The translations under genes were made by a program, and so were the position numbers. Below, in pieces: positions 55,421-64,000 of a DNA stretch of 64,000 bases (within the stretch, counting starts at the first letter, position 1; each line of letters opens with the position of its first letter). The DNA is from Cryptomeria japonica. Its lineage: Eukaryota > Streptophyta > Pinopsida > Cupressales > Cupressaceae. The DNA lies in contig NC_081414.1 in NCBI RefSeq assembly GCF_030272615.1, positions 340,734,502-340,798,501 on the forward strand, given 5' to 3'. The notes beneath the pieces are model-generated. The model searched no databases, was not told the DNA's origin, and saw nothing but the letters and a program-made list of their open reading frames with translations.

Positions 55421-58265
55421 TTGCATAGTGACATGTCTATTGAAACAAGGTTCCAAGCACCAATGATGCAACAAAGTTTGACGTATCAACCGATACTGCA
55501 ATCAAATTTTAATCCAAGGAAATCACAATTATATCCAACCCAACAACAAGGCAATATCGGTCAAACTTTTTATGATGAAATAGGGCTCCAAATACAAAAA
55601 CTAGAGGAAAAACTAGTTTGAGAAAAGAGATCTTGGAACAAAAAGTGAAAAATAGTGAGAAGATTAGATCCCAAATGTCCAAAACATTTAAAAAATTTCA
55701 AGGTCCAAACCCAAAATTTGAGCCAATTGATGTAAAAGCTCTTATCGAATGATTAGACATACCAGCTCTCATGTCTCAAATAGAGATGATGAAACAATTT
55801 CAAAAAACAAGCACAAATTTCAATCAAGTCCCAAATCAAAATTCATTTGGTCAAATTTCATTCAATCAAATCTCGAATCAACAACATATCCAATAGACAC
55901 AACCAATGGTCCAAAATATACAACCAACACAACCAATGGTCCAATTTCAACAATATGTCGAACCAACTGTTAATTATCGACAACAAACTCAGTATCAACA
56001 ACTACAATCACAAATTCAAAAACAAAACTTGCAACATGCACCAAGCCAAATTTTGAACATGTCAAACCAATTTGATCAACATCTAGTTCAAAATAAAAAC
56101 ATGAGATCAAACTAGAACCAACTCCTTTCCAAACAAGTTCAAATTCTAGATACAACTATGTCAAAACCTCAAAAGAAAGGTGGCCGTATTGCAAGGATCT
56201 TAAGGAAATTACCAAGTGAGTTCTTTGAGGAAGATCAAGATAATACACTTATGTCAAGCAATGCCTCATCCCCCCACAAACAAATTGACTCTCCAATGGC
56301 ATCTATCCCTAAACCTTTAGAAGTCTCCCAAGAACCTTCCATATTGTCCTCATCAAACAATACACCCAAGGATGAAATTATCCAAGGGCTATCCATAGGT
56401 GATTGCAAAGATAATCCAATTCATGATGCACATCGTTGTCATGTTTTAGAAATACAAGACCAAATGCCACCATGCACTTTATTGCCACTACCTATTTTAG
56501 AGGACCCCATTCGAAGTCCCTCTTCCTCATGTTCAAGCATTGATTCCTTGCCAGAATCCATCACAAATGTTCAAAGTGCATTTCTATCATGCCAAAACAT
56601 TGATCCCTTGTCAGAATCCCCCATGCATATCCAAAATCCAACCCCATGTCAAGAGGATAATTTAGAGCATGAAGAAACGTGTCTTAAAAAAAATCAAGAT
56701 CAAGATCCTGAAACCTTATCATCCCATCCAATTGTTGACCAGGACCCCATGTTCCTAGACACTCATGATGATTCCCCTATTCTTGTCCATCCTATCCAAA
56801 GTCCTATTGACACTCCATTCCCTGAGCAAGATCAAGATATCCTAGTCCATCCAATCCCAAACGATCCCCTTCCATTTCATGAAAAAAATATCCTTTCAAA
56901 TCCCATTGACATTCCACTTCCTAAGAAAGATCAACATATCCTTTCCATCATTTATGATTATCCCATTGAAAGTCAAGAGAAAAGCACCTTTAAAGAGGAT
57001 TCTAATGATCTTCCTCCTTGTCAAGATCAAATTATTCCTTTAAATCCTCCACAAGATCTTTTTTTTCCTCCATCTCCTTGTCTTAATGCTCCATATACAC
57101 TCCAAGATCTAATTTCTTTTGATGATCCCATTATTTCTCCCATTCCATCTCTTGAAGAGCCTGTCATTGAACCATGTCCACTACACAATCCTAGTCCCCT
57201 TCATGATCCTAATCCCCCTCATGATTCAAATGTGTTAGTGCAAGATGTTCATGAACCCTCGACATGCATAATGGGTTCTTCCACTTTGGTGCAATCCGAT
57301 CCACTTCAAGATCTCATTATTTCTCTCATATCATATCCACCTCATAATGGACTCGCGTCTTCTTCCCAAAGAAAAGAGTATCCTACAAGTCAATATATTC
57401 ATAAAGGAAAAGGAGTAGATCTCCATAAGCAAGAATCCCTTCATGTTAAAGAAAATATTAAGGGTCATGGCCTCAGTGAAATTCCTCAAGACATTGGTAT
57501 CCCTCCATCAAAATCAAAACATACACCTTCCCCTTTATCCCTTCCATCCATCTTAGGTCCTTATAATATCCCTGCATCCTATATGCAAGGTCAACAAAGG
57601 AACACATATTTGAGTAACTTTCATCCATGTAAAAGAACTCCATTTCATTCATATCCATCCATGCATTCCTTCCGCCTCCAAGCAATTTGGATGCCAAGCA
57701 TAAAAGTCATAAGTCTAAAAATCCACATGTATTCAAGGATCAACACATCCAATCTAATCAACATGTCAAAGCAAACAAAAATATGATCTATAAAGCAAAA
57801 GAAAAATCCAAAAGGTCACAAAGGCCCATTTCTCAAAAGCAAAAGTTAAAATCTATATGGGTTCCTAAATCCCTTGTGTTGGCAATGCACTCCAAGGAAC
57901 CAAAAAAGAATGAAAAATCAAAAACCATGTGAATTCCTAAGCAGCTTCTTGAAGCACAAATAGAAAAATCCAACTTGGCATCCAAAATTGATATTCCTCC
58001 ATCCAAACCTCTCAAATTTGTTCCTCCATCACCTCCTTCTTCCATTTTGGGTCCTTATGTCCCCAAATCCCTAGCTATTCCTTCATCAAAATCTCCATAT
58101 CCAAAACCCACTATTCCTCCATCAGTCCATCACCCCTCAAGGTGTGTGCCAATGTTGATCTTGCCTTCATTTCCATCCACTAAAGCCCAATTCTTCCAAT
58201 GCCCTATCCATTATCCAATGCATATTTTTCATCCTTCCATCCCTCTGGTCCAATCCTTTGCATAA
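55421..58265 (+). pseudogene. P Q/N-rich and proline-rich ORF, mostly open
   Basis: The N-terminal piece (55421-56157) has MSIETRFQAPMMQQSLTYQP, a coil, then a glutamine/asparagine-rich stretch (QQTQYQQLQSQIQKQNLQ), with stops and shifts. From 56158, 542 codons are open: MSKPQKKGGRIARILRKL, then long Pro/Asp/His/Ser runs with repeated DDP, HDP and PIP phrases. A shift near 57690 leads to the conserved tail (WVPKSLVLAMHSKE, PSKPLKFVPPSPPSSILGPY, IPLVQSFA). The C-terminal half matches E1 (6352-8609) in order and wording. No enzyme motif or zinc knuckle is visible. It lies where gag should be; a structural role is inferred. Confidence 0.75.
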
Positions 58266-60489
58266 ATCCTTGCCTTAGTTTCATCTTATTTTTCATATCC
58301 CTATCCTACCAGCATCTTTGAGCATACTTTTAAAGGTCATGGTCCCTTTTTTTTAAGGTTACTATCCAAACAAAAAGATTTTTGAGTCCTTCCATCCCCT
58401 ATCATGTGTCCATTTTTGACTAAAATGTCAAAATCCAAAAAAAAAAAAAAGTGAAAAAAAAAAAAAAAAGTAAAGTAAAAATAATTCGTCCATTGGTGAA
58501 AACCTAGAAAATAGACACCTTGGGCAAGTACCATGATGAAAACCTAGCAAACAGGCATCATGTGTAATCTATGAACTTCTTGCATACTGTACTTGGGGAC
58601 AAGTTTTATCCTATCATATCCTTTTGTCCTTCACTGTTCCATTATCCTATCAAACCCCTGTCATTACCCTTCATATCCTATTGTCCCTCATGTCCAGTTT
58701 CCCCTTCCACCTTTGATCTTGACAAGGCTGAGGATCATCATGAGCATCATGCATCTTGTTTGTAGCTTTTAGTCTATCATAGCTTTTGGTATTTATCCAT
58801 TTTCTTATTACAACCTTTCATCCATATTCCCTGGCTTATTGCAACTTTCTGCCACTATCCCTTAGCCAATCCCGACCTTCAGCCCATGTTCCTTATCCAT
58901 TCTTGGTCTTGCTTATCCTATTCATATCTTATCACTATCCATACACTCTTTTTCATTCCTTGAGCTTGATCTAACATAAGGACGGAAAATTTAAACATGG
59001 TTTCAAAAACCTCTTGACATGTCCCTCATGCCATGTTCCTGCTTTACATTTGTCATATCCAGTCTCTTGTCCCATCATGCAATAGCCATTGAAAATTGCA
59101 TCCTTATTGTCTCCATGATAAAAGGCCTTTGTCTTCCCTCTATCCACCAACATTTCAGAAAGCCTATTTATTCACCTGTCATATTCCTTGCCTTGCTAGA
59201 CACTGGGGGCAAAATCATAAAAATCATATAATGTCTTGAAAAAATCCCTAAAAATCATATAATGTCCTGAAAAAAATCCCTAAAAATCATATAATGTCCT
59301 AAAAAAAATCCCTAAAAATCAAATAATGTCCTTAAAAAAAATCCCTAAAATGTCAAAAAAAGTCCTGAAAAATGAACAAAAAAAATTGTTAAAAACTCGA
59401 AATTCCTACAAAGTGAAAAACATCAAAATCCAAAAACAATTCCTTTGACATTTTGCATTTTGTCAATAAATGGTCCCCTTTGTGCATAGATAGATCACTG
59501 AACATACATCCAACGACCCTCAATCTAACATTGTGCTTTAATGAAATCACGCATTAACAGATGAACTATCTGACCAAGCAAGCATTCAACCTGATCATAG
59601 TTGTCACATCAATCCAAATAGCATCAACATTACCATTGGTCCTTGTCAACATTATCATGGGTCTTATATAGGGTGTGGTATACTTGAAACCAGACTGTGT
59701 CCTATCTTCGATGGGGTACTGTATTCCCTGAAACCAGATAGCATGATCATTCTTGTTTTCCACTTTTGACAATGACAATCAGACTGTTTGTTTGACTTGG
59801 TTGAATTTGTGTGTCTTATCTTTTTACTGATTTATCTTTGGCTTTGATCATGTTCCTATGTTGCTCAATGATGTCACTGAGTGATTTCGAGTGACCGGGA
59901 TGGTTCATGGTCCCTTTCCTTTTTTTTTTTGTGTTTGTTGTTTGTGGAATGTTTGTCACAAACTAGGGAAACTATATCATTGGGTGTCTGTGATAAGTAT
60001 GTTTGCTTTGTGAAGACCACACATACCTCGACCCTTGATGTAGGCACCCTAGGATGCTTCACTCATTCCTTGTGTGTGATGTGCCTATCTTTTGCAAAAG
60101 GGGTTGTGCTCCAGCTCTGGCCTTCAATGCCATGATGCTCTGCATCCGCTTTGCTACAATAAATAAAGGTTCTCACCTACTTATGTGCATTTGTAAAAGC
60201 AAGTTTTCCTTCATCTCTAGCTATCCTTTGTCTAATTTTTTCTTACTAACATTTCTTTCATCAGTCTGGTCGCTGTCTTTTGCGCCTTCCACTGCTTGTC
60301 CTTTGTGCATCCAACCTTTGATTTTTGATCCGTTCGAACCTATTGTCTTCTGTCATTCTTATCAATCACTTGGCCTCTTTTCTATATTTTTCTGGCCAAT
60401 TCCTCGAGGGGGCATGCATATGTCATTGTTATTGTTTGGGGCATTTTCATTATTGTTCTTTGAAACAATGCTTAGAATTGCATTGTATC
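58266..60489 (+). mobile_element. P 3' non-coding internal region
   Basis: No supported gene. It includes a GATGAAAACCTAGCAAACAGG motif (near 58533) shared in reverse with T and E1, the minisatellite at 59213-59372, and a longer frame at 60054-60548 that runs into the LTR and has no family features. Long A runs lie at 58438-58470. Confidence 0.65.
59213..59372 (+). repeat. ATTTTATGATTTTTAGGAG-related minisatellite in P
   Basis: Five units of about 32 bases of the type CCTAAAAATCATATAATGTC. In reverse complement they match the E1 unit. The block is preceded by GCTAGACACTGGGGGCAAAA, the counterpart of TTTGCTCCTAGTGTCTAG beside the E1 arrays. Confidence 0.8.
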
Positions 60490-60503
60490 AAAGAGGGGCA
60501 AAA
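60490..60503 (+). other. P polypurine tract
   Basis: AAAGAGGGGCAAAA directly before TGTAGACATC. It is the same motif as in E1 (3063-3075). Confidence 0.9.
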
Positions 60504-61722
60504 TGTAGACATCTAAAAATGGTCAACGCTTGTGGAGTCATACTTTAACATTTGTGCATTGCCTTATTTTAGGGTTCTTGCGTCACATTAACATTTCTTC
60601 TATGTTGCGCACTTGGTCTTTATCATTTGCGAGCATTGAGTCCTTCTTCTGCATTCCTCATTTTTATTGCTTTCAAATTAGGTCTTGTTGATAGCAATCT
60701 TTAGTCATGATTTTGGTCGATCTTATCCTGTCGCATCATGGTGCATGCTCATTTATCATCATTTTGGACATCATCAATCCTAATCGATGATAGAATTAGG
60801 GTTTTGTCCTCTTGTCAATCTTTCAATCATCTTTAGCTTGTTAGTAATCATTTACGATTATCAATTTGTCAATCTTGTCAATCTTGGTCAATTTGTCATT
60901 GATTTTTGTCAACCAATCTCAATCATTTATCAACATTGGTCCTTTGTCAATCAAAATCATGATTGAACATACATTAATTTCTTGTTGTCTTGACCTAATT
61001 CCTTGTCCGCTTATTTCTAGGGTTTTATGATTTGTTCATTTAATCCTTTTCTTCTTCTTTGTGGGTTAAATAAATCTATTTATTTAGTCCTAGGTCTCTT
61101 TCATGAATGAATTAATGGATGAAAACCTATTAATTAATTCACCTAATTTCTATTTCATCTTTTTCCTCAATTTTCTAATTTGCTAATTTCTCCTAATTCC
61201 TAATTTCTATTTCAATCTTGTCATAATTTGTCATAATTTGTCATACATCTTGCATAGCAACTTGCCATAATTTACCATAATTTGTCATACACCTTGCATA
61301 GAAATTGTTATACATTTGTCATAATTTTGCCATTCTTGATTTGAATTTCCTTTCAAATCTCTTCATGCTAATCTTGTCCTCTCTCCAATTTGTCTATAAA
61401 TTGGATGATTTTCTTCAATGAAAAGGGAGAATCAATCACATTTTTGAGTAGCCTTATGCTATGAATTTCATCTCTCAACAACTTGCTTTCTACTTGCATT
61501 TTGCATTTGTAGGTGAGATCAACATCAAATTTGAAGGTGAAAGAAGAACAATGGAGCCACATGAAGGAGATATCTACGTCAGTTTACTTCAATTTCATTT
61601 GATTTGAATATCTTGTCTTTATGTCTTCATTGATTGGATTTGGATTGTTTTCATAGCAGCTTTAGGTTTTGTGGTTGTCCTAATTGCTATTGTTCTGATG
61701 ATTTTCAATTTCCTGATCTACA
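60504..61722 (+). repeat. P 3' LTR
   Basis: 1,219 bp, same length as the 5' LTR, with TG/CA ends and the TATA box at 61395-61402. It is followed by the duplication ATTAT (61723-61727) and then LINE sequence. Confidence 0.95.
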
Positions 61723-61747
61723 ATTATAATTGCTCGAAGCACTCCTT

Positions 61748-64000
61748 TTAATCTATCTCATTATTATTTTGTCCATTTATGATCTTTGGGGTACTATTAT
61801 ATCGATTCTTAAAAATGATTAATCTAAAATCCTCTAGGAGGCCTTGTTCTCCCTTCCAAGCAATCATTTCATCTTGATTGACCACCACATTGGCTGCCCA
61901 GTCAGCAGAACCATTAGCTTCACGATAGATATGAGATATGTAACTTTTATCAAAAGTGTTAATGAGGTCTCTAGCGGCCTTTATAATGTTATTGATAGAC
62001 TATGAGGGCTTAGAGGTCCCCTTGAGGCATTTGATGATGTTGTTAGAGTTTCCTTCAATCCATATGTAGGGGAAATTCTATCTTTTTGTGAGGAGAATAC
62101 GTTGGAGTGTTGCCATTGCTTTTGCCTTGTGATTTGTTTGGCTTCCTATTAGAACATAATTCATTTCCTTGCATATACCTTTATCATCTCTAAGAATAGT
62201 TCCACATCCTACAGGGCCCAGATTACCTTTTGTAGCACCATCGAAATTGACTTTGGACCAGCCATGAGGGGGAGTTTGCAATCTTGCTTCTAATCTATTG
62301 TTTTGCTTGTGGTCAGAACTGCTAGCATTCTTCAAACTCCAAGAACTTATAATGTGAGATTCCAATGGGGTGGTTGAAAAGCAGGGACCCCCAATGATCC
62401 CAATGTTCTCCATAATCGCCCATTGTATTTTCTAGAACACAATATCCTAAGTAAGAGAAGTGTCCCTAAAAATATGATTTTTTCTTTCTTTCCATAATCC
62501 CCAAAGAATGTGAGGGAGTGATAGCTTCCACACAGATCTCAAAAAGGAGTTAGACCAATGGTAATTCCAGGAGTAGAACAACTCACTGATTGTACTAGGA
62601 AACACCCAATCAATGTAAAAACTCTTAAGAAATCTTTCCCAAATTGAAGCAAAATATGAACAGTGGGTGGCCAGATGGTCCATGGACTCTTCCTCCTCAA
62701 GACATAGAGCACATCTATTAGGAAAGGCAAATCTTCTACCCTTGAGGTTATCTAAGGTCAAGATTTTATTTTGAAGAATAGTCCAATAGAAAAAGTTGAT
62801 TTTGGGGGTCAGACCCTTTATCCAAGCTTTAGACCAGAAAGGATTTTTAGAAGGGGTAGGGGAGAGAACACTATGCATTGAAGAGATAGTAATATTACCT
62901 TTGGGTTCATATTTCCAAATGAGGGAGTCTTCCTCTTTATTCAACCAGGATGAAGACAAGTGGTTTTTAAGCTTAATAAGGCTTAGGTGGATACTTTCAA
63001 TGTTCTTCCATTTATTACCTATCCAATACCCTTCAACTAAAGAACCAAATGTTCTAATACAAGAGGAGGCATAAGGGGCCCATTCTGGGATATCAGTCAA
63101 AGGTTTATGAAAAATCCAAGGGTCTTCTCAGAATTTAACTTTCTTACCATTGCCTACTTTCCAAGTAACCCCTTTAGCAATGCTACCTCTACACTTAGAG
63201 GCATGATTCCAGATATGGGACCCATTCATACTGATTTCAGAATTGATAAAAGAGGAAAGAGAGGAGGATGGAAGAGAGTACTTACTTCACTAGATTTTAT
63301 ACCATTCACTATCTTAGTGGAACATTCTCAAAACCTGTTTAGACAGGAGAGCTTCATTTAGGGTTCAGATTCTTCTCAAGCCCAGACCTTCTTTACTTGT
63401 CAGTCTGCATACCTAATCCCAAGCCACAAGAGACATTCTTTTCTTATCCTCAACCCCTGACCATAGAATTTTTCTTTGAATTTTCTCAATTGCATCAACA
63501 TACTTAACTGGAATTCTAAAAAGGCTTAGGGAATAGATAGGTATGCTTTGAAGAGAAGCTTTTAGAATTTGAAGCTTTCCAGCCTGACTTAAAAGGGCTC
63601 CTTTCCAACCAGCTATCTTTTTATGAAATTTGTCCATTAGAGAGATCCAAAAAGAATCAGGAGGTGTAATGCCCAAGGGGAGGCCAAGATAAGTGTCAGG
63701 AAGATCAGCAATCCAACATTCCAAGATTATGTTGATTGTATGTTGTCTTCTCTCTGGTGTGTTGATTAAAAAAACTTTTCTTTTGACCCAATTAATGAGC
63801 TAAGCAGTTGCAGAGGCAAACTTACGAAGAGTGTCCTTCAGGTTTCTAGCTTCTAAGATACTTGATTCCCCCATGACAATGGTATCGTCTACAAATTGTT
63901 GTTAAGAGCAAATAAGATCAGCTGAAGAAGGTTGAATTCCATTAAAAGATCCTTCCATAACCATGTTTTCCATAGACCTACCAAAACATTTAGCCATAAT
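61748..64000 (-). pseudogene. LINE ORF2, first unit: RT thumb, zf-RVT, RNase H (runs off the edge)
   Basis: Reads from RT at the right edge (catalytic FVDD at 63884-63895) through the connection (DTYLGLPLGITPPDSF, 63413-63724) and an open 217-codon zf-RVT piece (62447-63100, with CALCLEEEESMDHLATHC). RNase H follows (61800-62413: NFDGATKGN, HKAKAMATL, WIEGNSNN, EANGSADWA). Two RNase H acidic positions are altered here (Glu to Lys, Asp to Asn) that are intact in the second unit. Stops remain, for example near 63905 and 63750. Its end is 14 codons longer than in the second unit, where a TGA cuts it. Confidence 0.85.

Larger units (their letters stand above)
52219..61722 (+). mobile_element. P: complete non-autonomous LTR element
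   Basis: LTRs 52219-53437 and 60504-61722 are both exactly 1,219 bp, with target duplication ATTAT. The primer site follows the 5' LTR and the polypurine tract precedes the 3' LTR, giving the plus orientation. Hand comparison finds about 40 LTR differences (roughly 3%), the lowest of the three elements compared. Its internal 7 kb codes only for a Q/N-rich then proline-rich ORF (55421-58265), homologous to that of E1. No pol is present. The host site is an ORF2/modA junction of the LINE array; the uninterrupted copy is near 45022-45041. Confidence 0.95.
43535..64000 (-). mobile_element. Head-to-tail LINE-modA array (interrupted by P)
   Basis: Without P, the minus strand reads ORF2 end (64000 to 61748), modA (52081 to 50372), ORF1 (50123), ORF2 (48347 to 45106), then modA (44894 to 43535). 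The ORF2-to-modA junction is the same sequence in both places. So the repeating unit is about 7.2 kb, present as one partial, one full and one partial copy. Either the element ends in modA, or it begins with it, or modA was captured once and the whole unit was then duplicated. Confidence 0.8.

Noticed and set aside
56158-57786. A host gene with a 542-codon open frame
   Set aside because: It lies between the P LTRs, shifts near its end, and has a homologous counterpart in E1, so it belongs to the element.
60054-60548. 164-codon frame with hydrophobic stretches
   Set aside because: It runs across the P polypurine tract into the LTR and has no counterpart in E1; chance frame in pyrimidine-rich DNA.
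1-64000. CRISPR arrays, bacterial operons or rRNA genes
   Set aside because: Repeats have no regular spacer pattern, all coding matches are plant retroelements, and no rRNA-like sequence was seen.

Overview
The window is transposable-element DNA from a seed plant with a large, repeat-rich genome. A conifer or other gymnosperm is the best guess. The grounds are LTR elements nested several levels deep, pol-less LTR elements with very long non-coding parts, a 4.6 kb solo LTR, Tat-type Ty3 elements with two RNase H domains, and no recognisable host gene. The organism is an inference; the element structures are read from the sequence. Nearly every coding region is broken by stops and frameshifts.

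Layout, left to right. O is a minus-strand Ty3-type element: its leader is at 1-1892, its primer site at 11950-11967 and its 5' LTR starts at 11972. E1 (1898-11947, minus) is a complete pol-less LTR element inserted exactly in O's primer site, with target duplication ATGCC. O in turn appears to sit in the 3' part of T, a Tat-lineage Ty3 element (17604-28582 plus 40556-40975, minus) with gag, protease, RT, RNase H, a second RNase H and integrase. T's 5' LTR is split by C (28583-40550, plus, duplication TATCA), a Copia-type element with only the end of gag and a long unknown second ORF. C's 3' LTR is split by S (35618-40227), a 4,610 bp probable solo LTR (duplication GGTAT/GGCAT). T lies in the 3' end of R, a plus-strand LTR element whose polypurine tract and LTR start are at 42970-42985.

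From 43535 to the right end is a head-to-tail array of a LINE-like unit on the minus strand. Each unit has a DUF4283-type ORF1, an endonuclease-RT-zf-RVT-RNase H ORF2 and, always directly after ORF2, an unfamiliar ORF called modA here. P (52219-61722, plus, duplication ATTAT) is inserted in one ORF2/modA junction. The intact equivalent junction of the neighbouring unit (about 45040) serves as its empty site.

How the pieces relate. E1, O, T and P share a conserved leader block. E1 and P also share a polypurine tract, a minisatellite and an unusual proline-rich ORF, yet have different LTRs and use different primer tRNAs (Lys-like and Trp-like). E1 shares its leader, LTR features and 3' internal sequence with T. 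The simplest reading is that E1 and P are non-autonomous families that depended on a T-like element for enzymes while keeping their own conserved protein. This family pair is the best candidate in the window for something undescribed, followed by the LINE-modA array.
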